This document shows, piece by piece, positions 28,058 to 37,143 of a DNA stretch of 64,000 nt; within the stretch, counting starts at the first letter, position 1, and every line of letters begins with the position of its first letter. Source of the DNA: Lachnoclostridium sp. UBA5890 (GTDB lineage: Bacteria; Bacillota; Clostridia; Lachnospirales; Lachnospiraceae). A model generated the notes under the pieces. The model was given only the letters and a program-made list of their open reading frames with translations. It was not told the DNA's origin and searched no databases. The position numbers and the translations under genes are program-made. Where the stretch lies: contig DJEU01000032.1 in the NCBI GenBank assembly GCA_002431395.1, positions 62,001 through 126,000 of the forward strand, written 5' to 3'.

Positions 28058-30382
28058 TCATTCACCCCCAGTCTTATCCGAATTGTATTTGTAATCAATG
28101 GCAAAATTAAACAGCCGGTACGGATTCTGCTTAATCTTATAACAGACAAAATCCTCTGTCTCACAGTATACACTTACATTTGTCGGATAGAGCCGTTCAA
28201 ATTCCCGGGCCCAATAATACAGGCGTGACATCAAGATCCAGCGGTATTCGCCCTTGTACATCGCAATTCCGCCGACATTTGGCAGTTCCTGTTCGGCCCC
28301 TGTCTTCGAGATGGACTGACCGCTTCCTTCATAATGTTCCGTATAATCAATCGGCACTTTTTCCACAAAAACATACACATTTTTCGTCGGGATTTTGATA
28401 TTTAACTCTTCTCCCGGCTTGGCATTGTTATATTCCATCTCCCGCAAAAAGGAAATCAGCTCGTAATGGTATCCGTGATACAGTCCCATCTGTGTCTCAT
28501 CATTGGCTGAGACAATGGTCCATGTATGATCTTCTTCCTCCTTAATGATACTCGTCAGACAGGCAAGTGCTTCATTCGTAACAAGTGTCGTATTTTCGGC
28601 AAGTGGTTTGCGGTAACTTCCATCCCATAAAAGGAGAACGATCGCTCCGATGCAGGCAAACGAGATCAGATCCCGTACCACGCGCCAAGACCTCGGAAAT
28701 ACGATAAGCCGGATGGCAGCATCCACTACAAATCCGAAAACGACCGGCAGCATATAAGCAAAATAGATTCGGCAGCGGCTTCCATCCATCAGTTCCGGAA
28801 GCCCCAGTTCTTTCGCAGTCTGCAAAAGCCACAAAACTCCCATAAACCAGCCCATGGACATAAGCATCGCGCCGTATTGGCGTTTTTTCAGCAGGAAAAA
28901 TACGAAGCCAAACACAAAAAGCAGTGCAAATGCGCCGACCACCACCATCACATACCACGCCGGTGGTTCATTTAAAACGGCATCTTTTATCGTCATTGTC
29001 ATTTTATCCCATACACGTAAAAGCTTCTGCGTCAATGGCACATCCAGATGTCTGGTCTTTTCCAATGCTTCTTCGGTATCCACGGTATTTTCCTGTAAAA
29101 GATTTCCATCGCTGTCATAATAATACACCGTCGCATTGCCGGGGAGCTGCTGTACGGCCCCGCCATTGGTGCTCTCACTATCCTGCGCACTGTCTCCCTG
29201 AATGACACTCATACCCCAGCCAAGACTTCCCTGAAGAGGTGTTCCCGAGATAAAGGCTGCTGCCATCGGAAGCACCGCCGAAAACACACCGAGAAAGCAG
29301 GCAAGCACGACACGCCAGAAATATTTTCCACGGACAAACCAGCCAATATACCCAAGTGCGATTCCCACGCAGAACAATCCGGCAATCATCGTATCATAAA
29401 AATGGACGGCAAGTGTCATGCCAAAACTCATGGCAAAAAATGTCAGGCACCATGCCGACGATAATCTCGTCTTTTTTCCCTGTAATTCCCGTTTTCTTGC
29501 CGCAAAAAAGCGAAATGCAAAATACGCCGAAGGCAGGATAAAAAGCATCCCGTATTCCTGCGGAAGTACAGCAAAAAATCGCAGGTACGTCGATGACTGC
29601 AAAAAGTTTCCCAGTATATATAACAACACTACCGCGTAAGAAACGTAACGACTCTTGCAGCAAAGCCGCAAAAAGGCAAGCAGCACAAGATGAATCGCGA
29701 TTGTCTGTACCAGCGAAAAAAGGCACATCAGCACATAACTGTCGATCTGAAACACCGCATGCAGATAATAAATGATACAATGATAACCAAACGGGTACAC
29801 GCCATCGATAAAGATATTATTTTCTTCCATTCCGTTGATCCAGTACAAATGTACCGGCGTATCGGATGCGGTATACCCATATACTTCCAGTTTTCCTACG
29901 CCGTAGAACCATGCCGCTGCACACGCAATTCCGACCACAAGCAGCCATTCGAGCGGATGATTCAAAAAGGCTTTTCCGAGATATGCCACCAGCCATTGAA
30001 TCCGTTTAAAAATCCGTTTCCCCAGCCGGTACACGACCCGTTTGCCGCTGACATGACCATTGGCAAGTTTGCGAAGCGTCTTCCACACGTTTCCTATTTT
30101 TTCCAATAAACGAATGTGATTCAGACGGATCCAGACAGCAAATGCCGGAATTATGGTTCCAAGTAAAAGTGTCCATCGGTTTGAAATATGCAGAAGCTGG
30201 AGCAGAAAAACAAGATTCATCAAATAAAAATTTCCGACGTGAAAACTCATCAGCAGTTTTTCCGTCATCCGCTGTTTTTTCAGTCGTGTACGCATCACAA
30301 AAAACGGAAGGACGGTTGTCATTCCGAGATACGCACAAAAAATCTCTATGAATTTTATGATCATAAATACTTTCATCGACAT
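28058..30382 (-). CDS. Large polytopic membrane protein (GT-C-like), inserted in the Pel-like operon
   Basis: 774 residues with roughly 14 membrane segments and a C-terminal soluble part from about residue 620 (TIVSANDETQMGLYHGYHYE). The early periplasmic loop (YGYTASDTPVHLYWINGM) followed by DGVYPFGYHCIIYYLHA resembles GT-C polyprenyl-dependent glycosyltransferases, with Asp and His in the first large loop. No pel operon component of this kind is known to me, so it may add a decoration or belong to a clade-specific variant. It is coupled to both neighbours (13 nt after the PelE-like gene; its stop region carries the next ribosome site). Confidence 0.65.
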   Translation of the reverse strand: MSMKVFMIIKFIEIFCAYLGMTTVLPFFVMRTRLKKQRMTEKLLMSFHVGNFYLMNLVFLLQLLHISNRWTLLLGTIIPAFAVWIRLNHIRLLEKIGNVWKTLRKLANGHVSGKRVVYRLGKRIFKRIQWLVAYLGKAFLNHPLEWLLVVGIACAAAWFYGVGKLEVYGYTASDTPVHLYWINGMEENNIFIDGVYPFGYHCIIYYLHAVFQIDSYVLMCLFSLVQTIAIHLVLLAFLRLCCKSRYVSYAVVLLYILGNFLQSSTYLRFFAVLPQEYGMLFILPSAYFAFRFFAARKRELQGKKTRLSSAWCLTFFAMSFGMTLAVHFYDTMIAGLFCVGIALGYIGWFVRGKYFWRVVLACFLGVFSAVLPMAAAFISGTPLQGSLGWGMSVIQGDSAQDSESTNGGAVQQLPGNATVYYYDSDGNLLQENTVDTEEALEKTRHLDVPLTQKLLRVWDKMTMTIKDAVLNEPPAWYVMVVVGAFALLFVFGFVFFLLKKRQYGAMLMSMGWFMGVLWLLQTAKELGLPELMDGSRCRIYFAYMLPVVFGFVVDAAIRLIVFPRSWRVVRDLISFACIGAIVLLLWDGSYRKPLAENTTLVTNEALACLTSIIKEEEDHTWTIVSANDETQMGLYHGYHYELISFLREMEYNNAKPGEELNIKIPTKNVYVFVEKVPIDYTEHYEGSGQSISKTGAEQELPNVGGIAMYKGEYRWILMSRLYYWAREFERLYPTNVSVYCETEDFVCYKIKQNPYRLFNFAIDYKYNSDKTGGE

Positions 30383-30394
30383 ATCATTACTTCC

Positions 30395-31294
30395 TTATGA
30401 CTGAAATACGCGGATCAGTTCCAATGTTTCATTATCAATTACCACATCAGACTGCTTTAATTGCTCAAGTACCCGGAAAAAAGCTTCTCTGTCTCCACAG
30501 GAAAAATACAGTTTCAATTGGCAGGTGTATGTGGACAGCCGCTTTGGAAAATATTTCACGGCACGTTCACACCACACCCGGCACCGCTCGTAATCTTTGA
30601 TCTCCAAAAGCCGCAGCGCAATGTCTTCAAAATACTCTCCGGACATTTTATCCGGTTCTTTATCATATAGAATCTGACACACAGATGCCATCCGGAGTAC
30701 CATATCTTTCTGCTCCATATCCGTAAACACCCGCTGGCTCAGCACCGGATTCATATATTCGATCAGCAGCCGAACATGCACAAGCTGGTCTTCCTTTTCT
30801 TCTATAATCTCATTGTATACATTTTGCACCATCGCGCGAAACCCATTAAGCTCATCCTGTAGAACCGACGCCGCATAATGTGATGTTTCCGAATCTTCAC
30901 TATCAAGGGCTTTGGCAATCGACGCAAGGGAATTTCTCGTATCGGCCCGCACGACATTGAGCATAAGATTTCTAAGATTGGTCTTGTCGGTAATAACAAG
31001 TGCCTCTTCCATCGGAACCATCGTCCTTCCGCGTTCTTCATCTGCACGCAGATACGTTTTAACGCGGTCTTTCCGGAACACGACATCGTCGAGATCCACA
31101 TCTCGTTTTAATACATAACGGCAGATCACATGTGCGGCCAACAGAAATAAAATGCCTGCTCCCGGACATAACACAAGTACCATCGTCTTCGCCGCAATCT
31201 CAAGGGTATCCACATGTTTCTTTGTCTTTTGCCAGATCACATAGAGTCCCGCAATCACAAGATTGATAAAAAATAAAACAGCAAGTCCTTTCAT
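30395..31294 (-). CDS. PelE-like protein
   Basis: 299 residues: two N-terminal membrane segments (LAVLFFINLVIAGLYVIW; MVLVLCPGAGILFLLAAHVI), a conserved EEALVITDKTNLRNLMLNVV element, SEDSETSHYAASVLQDEL, and a C-terminal helical repeat region resembling TPRs (ISLRLLEIKDYERC-type spacing). PelE scaffolds PelF on the membrane in the Pel complex. It begins 5 nt after the PelD-like gene and precedes the large membrane protein. The start at 31294 is preceded by GAGGTGATAGG. Confidence 0.7.
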   Translation of the reverse strand: MKGLAVLFFINLVIAGLYVIWQKTKKHVDTLEIAAKTMVLVLCPGAGILFLLAAHVICRYVLKRDVDLDDVVFRKDRVKTYLRADEERGRTMVPMEEALVITDKTNLRNLMLNVVRADTRNSLASIAKALDSEDSETSHYAASVLQDELNGFRAMVQNVYNEIIEEKEDQLVHVRLLIEYMNPVLSQRVFTDMEQKDMVLRMASVCQILYDKEPDKMSGEYFEDIALRLLEIKDYERCRVWCERAVKYFPKRLSTYTCQLKLYFSCGDREAFFRVLEQLKQSDVVIDNETLELIRVFQS

Positions 31295-31298
31295 CCTA

Positions 31299-33482
31299 TC
31301 ACCTCGCGATCCGGTCAATGATACGGCTGTTGAATCCCGCTTTCATAAAACGGTTTACTACGATCTGTGCTTCTGTTTTTACCGTATTTGACAAAAGCAC
31401 ATACAATTTCCCGTCGTCCATCGTCCCCAGATAATCCGTCTGTCGCAGATTATCCAAAAGAATTTCTTCACTTCGTTTAAACGTTGCCGGATCACATTCA
31501 ATCTGCAGCAGCGTACATTCTGTAAGATTCTTTTTCTTGGCATTATAATAGGCTTGCACAAGAGACGTAAATGCCTCTGCCTCCAAAATCTTTGTATCTG
31601 CCAGATAACGGCGTTCTTCCAGTGCTGCCAGATAACGGTTTGCACGCAGCACAGCATTCTGGATCAGATAACTTACCACGATAAGACGGTTCGCCTCCCC
31701 TAACGTCATACGTTCCCACGGAAGCCCCCAAAGCATAAGAATCATCTGTATTTCCTCATTATCGTAGATGGCATTTGCCATAAGCGGGTAAGACGCATCG
31801 AGATTTCGGTTGATATACACCCGCTGCTCTTTTAACGCCTCATACATATCCGTCATATCCTGATAAAGAATCGAATTTCCCAGTTTTCTCGCCTGGTCTG
31901 AAGTCGCCGAAAACATACGTGCATACCCGGAATGATGGACGGTATAAATGGCTACATCCGGGCAATTCAACAAATCTCTAACAATTTCTACCGCATGGAA
32001 CAATACTTCCTCTGGCATGTATCTCTCCAGCGAAGACGTAATGCTGTAAATCTTTCCGATGCTGTCTTTCTGGTCCACCACCTGCTGTTCCAGCACATCT
32101 TTTACGCGGACATTGCTGCTGTTGATGTCTTTCATATCGCCCAGCTGCCGGTTGAGATTGTCCTGTATCTCGGCACTTTCCTGCCGAATATCGCGGATCT
32201 GGTCACGCATATAGCCAACGACCAGTCCAAGGATAAACAGCTGTGCCATCCAAACATATGTCGTATAATCCAGCATCACTTCAAAACCGCTTCTTGTATA
32301 CATTTGCCGGAACAAATATCCGCATACAGCAAGAACGGCGGAAAAAAGTGCCTGGTGTTGTCCGTGTACGATAGCAAATAAGAGCACATAAAACAGATAA
32401 AAATCAAGTCGTGAAAAATACTGGCTTCCCACAGTACGGTTATTTAACATAAAAAAGGGAATAAAACATACCATGTTCTCTAAAAATGGAAATATCGCTT
32501 TTAAAAACCAGCCAAACTGCCGCAGCATTCGCTTTCCAAGTGACAATTCCTCTTCGGTTTCATCGACAAATACCGAGCGGTTCTTTTTCATATATTTTAC
32601 AATTTTCTTCACCCCTTCTTCGCGTTCATGCCGGATCTTCGACGGAAATTCTTCCGAAAACCGCTCATTTGACAAAATCCGTCGTCTACTGTCTGCCCGT
32701 TTCACTTCAAGGACCGTAATATGGCCTCCAAGGGCTTCTTTAATCTCCTGCGCCAGCTGCCATTCACTGACCGGATCTCCGGAAGACAGATGATACAGCG
32801 AATATTCCTTGTGTTTTGCCACCATCACTTCATAAATAAATTCTACCGCATCATCTTCGTACAAAAGCGAATATATCTTCTCTTTATCCGCGGAAATATA
32901 ATTTGCTTTCAATGCACTTATGCACAAGGCAGCACACGGATTCTGCAACGCCTCAGCAATATTTTTCGGTACCTGATACAAGTGGTCGAGCCGCAGTACG
33001 GTAACATCTTTTCCCCAGTTTTCGGAAAAGTCCCGGCAAATTTCTTCGGCCTGGATCAATGCGGTTGTCTTCGCGCTGTCTCCCCACACCGCGTCCTCTT
33101 CCTTGATATCTTCGCTGCTTCCCTGTCCAAACACTTCATCCGAAGAAAGGAAAACAAAACGAGTATTTTTTTCTGCCGAATACGAAAGCAAAATATTCAT
33201 GACAGCAGAAATAAAGCGAACTGCCTCTCTTTCGCTTTCATTCCAGTTAAAATTCGTATCGTATGCTCCCATAAATAAAACGCAATCCGGGCATACACTC
33301 TCAAATATCTCTTTGAGGCTGTCACTGTCATATGTAAATGAATAGGTCTCAAATACTTTTTCATACCCTTTTCGTGCATAGGATTCCCCGGTCAGAAGGC
33401 TGACGCGGTGTCCCTCTTTTTTCAGTTTCACAATCATACGGTTTGTCAAACTTCCGGGACCTCCAATGAGTAATACATTCAT
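31299..33482 (-). CDS. SDR epimerase-PelD fusion (c-di-GMP receptor of the Pel-like system)
   Basis: 727 residues. Residues 1-290 form an NAD-dependent epimerase/SDR domain (MNVLLIGGPGSLTNRMIVKL; FVFLSSDEVFGQG). Four hydrophobic segments follow at about 345-440, then a short coiled coil (RQESAEIQDNLNRQLGDM), a GAF domain (about 470-620) and a degenerate GGDEF domain. In the last, RQTD (680-683) lies exactly five residues before DDGKL, which replaces GGDEF; this is the RxxD inhibitory-site geometry used by PelD to bind c-di-GMP. The start at 33482 has GGAGGT 6 nt upstream. The catalytic Tyr-x3-Lys of the SDR domain is not obvious, so its activity is uncertain. Confidence 0.82.
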   Translation of the reverse strand: MNVLLIGGPGSLTNRMIVKLKKEGHRVSLLTGESYARKGYEKVFETYSFTYDSDSLKEIFESVCPDCVLFMGAYDTNFNWNESEREAVRFISAVMNILLSYSAEKNTRFVFLSSDEVFGQGSSEDIKEEDAVWGDSAKTTALIQAEEICRDFSENWGKDVTVLRLDHLYQVPKNIAEALQNPCAALCISALKANYISADKEKIYSLLYEDDAVEFIYEVMVAKHKEYSLYHLSSGDPVSEWQLAQEIKEALGGHITVLEVKRADSRRRILSNERFSEEFPSKIRHEREEGVKKIVKYMKKNRSVFVDETEEELSLGKRMLRQFGWFLKAIFPFLENMVCFIPFFMLNNRTVGSQYFSRLDFYLFYVLLFAIVHGQHQALFSAVLAVCGYLFRQMYTRSGFEVMLDYTTYVWMAQLFILGLVVGYMRDQIRDIRQESAEIQDNLNRQLGDMKDINSSNVRVKDVLEQQVVDQKDSIGKIYSITSSLERYMPEEVLFHAVEIVRDLLNCPDVAIYTVHHSGYARMFSATSDQARKLGNSILYQDMTDMYEALKEQRVYINRNLDASYPLMANAIYDNEEIQMILMLWGLPWERMTLGEANRLIVVSYLIQNAVLRANRYLAALEERRYLADTKILEAEAFTSLVQAYYNAKKKNLTECTLLQIECDPATFKRSEEILLDNLRQTDYLGTMDDGKLYVLLSNTVKTEAQIVVNRFMKAGFNSRIIDRIAR

Positions 33483-33504
33483 TACAATACCTCCACGATG
33501 GGTT

Positions 33505-33759
33505 TCAAATGTCAATGTTATTTTCTCTCAACTGCTCTATAAATTGTTCGATATCGTTTTGTATCTCTTTTTTTTGTCCTTCGTTCCCTTCTGAAAAAAT
33601 CTCCGCAATTTCTTCTGTACTTTTCCCTTTTTCCATCATTTTCCATATTTCTGCTGCGGTTTCATTCAGCTCCAATGGTCTTGGAATCCTTTCTCCCTCT
33701 GGTTTTGTATCGGATAGCCAGCACGTTCCCGCCGCATACCGTAACTGATATCGTTTCAT
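33505..33759 (-). CDS. Stand-alone PqqD-family protein, 84 aa
   Basis: Small winged-helix protein: LELNETAAEIWKMMEKGKST followed by EEIAEIF is the PqqD signature, with a C-terminal helix QNDIEQFIEQLRENNI. PqqD proteins act as leader-peptide recognition elements for RiPP enzymes. It sits between a GT2 gene and the PelD-like gene, starting one base after the GT2 stop, so it is co-expressed with the polysaccharide genes. Together with the N-terminal PqqD domain of the HprK fusion it makes two recognition elements in one locus. Confidence 0.85.
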   Translation of the reverse strand: MKRYQLRYAAGTCWLSDTKPEGERIPRPLELNETAAEIWKMMEKGKSTEEIAEIFSEGNEGQKKEIQNDIEQFIEQLRENNIDI

Positions 33760-33760
33760 A

Positions 33761-34822
33761 TTATCCCCGCTTTCCGGTATCTGACAAACTTTCCGTAAGA
33801 TGCAGACGAACCATAAGTTTCATGCCAAAGGAAAGAAGTCCATACCAACGCACTTTCATGCAAAAGGAAAAGCCGCGGATCATACACCGCCACAGAATCG
33901 AAGGAATCTCCCGTGTTTGTTTTCTGCTTGCCATTTTATGAAACCATCGCTTACAATATTCGTCTTCCCCATACTTTTTTAAAAGATTCCGGGCAGAACC
34001 ATACTTCCCTTCCGGATGCTGTTCATTCATGATAGCATCAAATGCCGCAGCAAATACGATCAGATACCCCACCAGATTTTCCTGTTCTTCCTTTTCTTCT
34101 GCCTGCAGAACCGCCTCTGTCTCTCTGGCAATTCCAATCCAGTTTTCCACCGAATCACTGCGGTACTGATACGATACAGAATCCTCGTTTTTGCGGTATA
34201 CATAAACCTGTTCCGTAAGGAATTCATACACTGCCCCCTTCACACAACAGGTCAGATTAAACAGTTTATCTTCACTATACCGGTATTTGCAAAACTGAAT
34301 CTGCTTCTCCTTTAAAAAAGAGGTACGGTACATTTTTCCCCATACATAAGACAAATTTCCGCAGGAGAAAAAACCGCAGAATCGAAATGTCTCACTCTCC
34401 CGCGGATGATCTGAAAATGTTTTAACAGAATTTGCCGGGAGAAGTTTTCCTTCCCATAATCGGGAATATTCTCCACAGACAATATCCGCCTCTGTTTTCT
34501 CCAAACATTCTGCCATCCGGGAAATAACCTCCGGACCGGGAAGATAATCGTCTGCATCGACAAACATCACCGCCTCTCCTTCACAGGCATCGAGTCCGCG
34601 CTGTCTCGCCATCGCTGCCCCAATCTTCTGTTCTTCGATAATACGAATGTTGTCCTGTTTTTGCGCATATTCTTCACAGATCGTCCTGCTGGCATCTTCC
34701 GAACCATTTTCAATCAAAATGATCTCGCTGTCTTTGTGGGTCTGGGACACAACACTATCCAGACAAGGTCTGAGAAAACTTTCTGCATTATAAACCGGTA
34801 TGATAACGGAAACTTTTATCAT
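33761..34822 (-). CDS. Family 2 glycosyltransferase, first gene of the Pel-like operon
   Basis: 353-residue cytoplasmic GT-A enzyme: VSVIIPVYNAESFLRPCLDS, IILIENGSEDAS, AVMFVDADDYL (DxD-type metal site) and YVWGKMYRTSFLKEKQI, typical of capsule and EPS transferases. Its C-terminal third is helical and basic. It is preceded by AAGGAAG and the strong promoter at 34853-34882. Its product likely primes or branches the glycan made by the genes downstream. Confidence 0.88.
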   Translation of the reverse strand: MIKVSVIIPVYNAESFLRPCLDSVVSQTHKDSEIILIENGSEDASRTICEEYAQKQDNIRIIEEQKIGAAMARQRGLDACEGEAVMFVDADDYLPGPEVISRMAECLEKTEADIVCGEYSRLWEGKLLPANSVKTFSDHPRESETFRFCGFFSCGNLSYVWGKMYRTSFLKEKQIQFCKYRYSEDKLFNLTCCVKGAVYEFLTEQVYVYRKNEDSVSYQYRSDSVENWIGIARETEAVLQAEEKEEQENLVGYLIVFAAAFDAIMNEQHPEGKYGSARNLLKKYGEDEYCKRWFHKMASRKQTREIPSILWRCMIRGFSFCMKVRWYGLLSFGMKLMVRLHLTESLSDTGKRG

Positions 34823-34852
34823 AAACTCACTTCTTCCTTAGGTTCTCAAATT

Positions 34853-34882
34853 ATTATATAAAAACGTAGGGATGGCTGTCAA
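34853..34882 (-). promoter_or_regulatory. Near-consensus SigA promoter of the Pel-like operon
   Basis: Minus strand TTGACA (complement of 34877-34882), 18-nt spacer, TATAAT (34853-34858), about 25-30 nt before the GT2 gene. The -35 box overlaps the stop codon of the DMT transporter gene. There is no leader long enough for a riboswitch. Confidence 0.75.
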
Positions 34883-35739
34883 CTGGTTTTTCGGTTATTG
34901 TAAAAAAACATTGCCACTGCCATCGCACAGATCAGCGCATATCCGATCCAGCTCAAAGCATCCGGGATCTGTCCAAAGACGATAAATCCCATCGCCGCCG
35001 AAAAAATGATCTGCGAATAATCGTATACCGAAATTTCCTTCGCCGGCGCATGAAAATATGCTGCCGTGATACTAAATTGGCCACCTGCTGCTGCAAGTCC
35101 GGCAAAAAGCAGATAAATCAACTGCATTCCACTCATCGGATGGAAGTCAAAGATCAGATAAGGCAATGTCACAAGGCACGAAAATCCAGAGAAAAACGCC
35201 ACGACAAAAGGGCCCTTTTCACCTTTTTCTCCGAGCACACGTACATTGGCATACGCAAGTCCGGCTCCCATACCGCCGATCAGACCAATCAACGCCGGAA
35301 ACGATACCAGCGACGCCCCTGACGGCTTCAAGATCAAAAGACTTCCGATAAACGCACCGATGACAATAGCGACCTGTGGCAGCGAAATTTTTTCCTTCAG
35401 GATCAATATACTGAAAAGAATAGCAAAAAATGGTGACATTTTATTGAGCATGGACGCATCGGATAACACGAGATGATCCACCGCATAAAAGTTGCATAGA
35501 ATTCCTACCGTTCCCGTCACAGAACGAATCACAAGATATTTGATATTTTCTCTTTTCCCCGAAAAATGTACATGGTCTTTCTTCAAAATAATCAGTGCAA
35601 AAAGCAAAGCAACTAAATTTCGGAAAAAGCTTTTCTCGATCGACGGCAGATCTCCTGCCAGTTTTACAAACATTCCCATCAGGGCAAAACAAAATGCCGA
35701 GCAAATAATGAATAAGATTCCTTTGTACTTTTTATTCAT
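34879..35739 (-). CDS. DMT-superfamily (EamA) transporter
   Basis: 286-residue membrane protein with ten predicted helices in two EamA repeats (GILFIICSAFCFALMGMFVK; GGMGAGLAYANVRVLGEKGE marks the second half). Family members export metabolites or nucleotide sugars; the substrate is unknown. The start at 35739 follows GGAGGT by 7 nt; a GTG two codons upstream is too close to that site. It overlaps the 62-aa repeat protein by 8 nt and is the last gene of the leftward operon that begins with the HNH gene. Confidence 0.87.
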   Translation of the reverse strand: MNKKYKGILFIICSAFCFALMGMFVKLAGDLPSIEKSFFRNLVALLFALIILKKDHVHFSGKRENIKYLVIRSVTGTVGILCNFYAVDHLVLSDASMLNKMSPFFAILFSILILKEKISLPQVAIVIGAFIGSLLILKPSGASLVSFPALIGLIGGMGAGLAYANVRVLGEKGEKGPFVVAFFSGFSCLVTLPYLIFDFHPMSGMQLIYLLFAGLAAAGGQFSITAAYFHAPAKEISVYDYSQIIFSAAMGFIVFGQIPDALSWIGYALICAMAVAMFFYNNRKTS

Positions 35740-35920
35740 TTTCACTACCTCCCTGCGATGATTTCTTTTTGCGGATATGAATCTCCGGCACCGCTACACC
35801 GTCATACGTAACATTTTCTTCTTTCGTTTCCTTCTTTTGGGCTTCCGGTCTTTTGGTATGAATCTCCGGAATTGCCAGATTGTCATAATCTACCTGAAAT
35901 GGTTCTCTTTTTCCTTTCAT
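35732..35920 (-). CDS. 62-aa protein with internal repeat YD-x-[LV]-A-[IV]-PEIH
   Basis: Small, highly charged, soluble protein with two near-identical 15-residue units: residues 10-24 (VDYDNLAIPEIHTKR) and 37-51 (VTYDGVAVPEIHIRK), 27 residues apart and joined by a Lys/Glu linker. AAGGAGGAA lies 7 nt before the ATG, so it is translated. It lies between gltS and the DMT transporter gene in a tight operon. No family recognised. Possibilities are a transporter-binding adaptor or a precursor peptide with two cores; neither is supported beyond the repeat and location. Confidence 0.7.
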   Translation of the reverse strand: MKGKREPFQVDYDNLAIPEIHTKRPEAQKKETKEENVTYDGVAVPEIHIRKKKSSQGGSENE

Positions 35921-35934
35921 AAACCGATTCCTCC

Positions 35935-37125
35935 TTACAAAATATTGATAAATAATGTAATTACAAGGCTGTTTAAAAAGTCCGCAAACAAACTTCCCAC
36001 AAGCGGGATAAGCAGATAGGCTTTGACAGACATCGTGTATCGTTCACAAAGCACCTGCATATTTGCCATCGCATTGGGTGTCGCACCCATACCAAATCCA
36101 CAGGTTCCTGCCACCAAAATCGCCGCATCGTAATCTTTTCCCATAATTCGAAATTCGAGAAAATACGTAAATACGATAATAAGCGCAACCTGTCCTGCCA
36201 AAAGCACCACCAGCGGCAGTGCCAGAGAAGCTAACTGCCACAGTTTCAATGTGATCATCGCCATTCCTAAAAACAGCGACAATGCGATACCACCGAGGTC
36301 ATTGATCTCTCCCATATGTATCTGAAATTTTCCGGAATATTCTCCAATGTTTCGAATCAGCGCAGCGGCAATCATTGCACCGATATATATGGGAAATGTC
36401 ATTCCGGTCATCGTCAGAAAATAGGAAAATATCGTTCCCAGACCAATGGCTAAAATAAGCTGAAAAACGCCGGCTGCATACATATTCGTATGTCGCTCAT
36501 GCCGCTCTTCATCCTCGACCAAAAGGGTGTCATCTTCATCGTTTACTACCGTATCCAGCAGATTTCTTTTTTCGATCAGCCGCTTTCCCAGCGGTCCGCC
36601 GACCAAACTTCCGGTAATAAGACCAAACGTCGCTGCAGCTGTACAGATCGTCGTCGCACCAGATATGTCAAAATCTTCCAGCACTGGCCCGAATGCTCCG
36701 GCAGTTCCATGTCCACCGATCATCGGAATCGAGCCGGTACACATCCCGATCAACGGATTCAATCCCATTAATTTTGACATTCCGACGGCCAGAAGATTCT
36801 GGGAAAAGATCAGTACGATCACCAGCCCTAAAAATATCACCAGCGATTTTCCACCGCTTTTCAGCACCTTCAAGTTTGCCTGAAATCCTACCGAGGTAAA
36901 GAAAAATACCATACACACTTCCCGCAAAATATCATCAAACGAAAATTCCGCAATTCCGAGACTGTAACAGACACAGGTAAAAATGGCAAATAACAATCCG
37001 CCTACCACCGGTGCCGGAATACAGAATTTTTCCAAAAAATGAATCTTCTTTTTCAAAAACGCACCAAACATCAGGACCACTACTGCAATCGCAAGTGTCT
37101 GATACATATCAAATTCTATCTTCAT
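35935..37125 (-). CDS. gltS: GltS-type sodium/glutamate symporter
   Basis: 396-residue polytopic carrier of the glutamate:Na+ symporter family, with two inverted repeats. Hallmarks: FCIPAPVVGGLLFAI, GSIPMIGGHGTAGAFGPVLE in the first half, and GTCGFGMGATPNAMANMQVL in the second. GGAGGA precedes the ATG by 4 nt. The gene directly upstream encodes a TAXI binding lipoprotein rather than another enzyme, suggesting a binding-protein-dependent variant of the carrier. Confidence 0.9.
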   Translation of the reverse strand: MKIEFDMYQTLAIAVVVLMFGAFLKKKIHFLEKFCIPAPVVGGLLFAIFTCVCYSLGIAEFSFDDILREVCMVFFFTSVGFQANLKVLKSGGKSLVIFLGLVIVLIFSQNLLAVGMSKLMGLNPLIGMCTGSIPMIGGHGTAGAFGPVLEDFDISGATTICTAAATFGLITGSLVGGPLGKRLIEKRNLLDTVVNDEDDTLLVEDEERHERHTNMYAAGVFQLILAIGLGTIFSYFLTMTGMTFPIYIGAMIAAALIRNIGEYSGKFQIHMGEINDLGGIALSLFLGMAMITLKLWQLASLALPLVVLLAGQVALIIVFTYFLEFRIMGKDYDAAILVAGTCGFGMGATPNAMANMQVLCERYTMSVKAYLLIPLVGSLFADFLNSLVITLFINIL

Positions 37126-37143
37126 GTTGTCCTCCGTTTCGTC

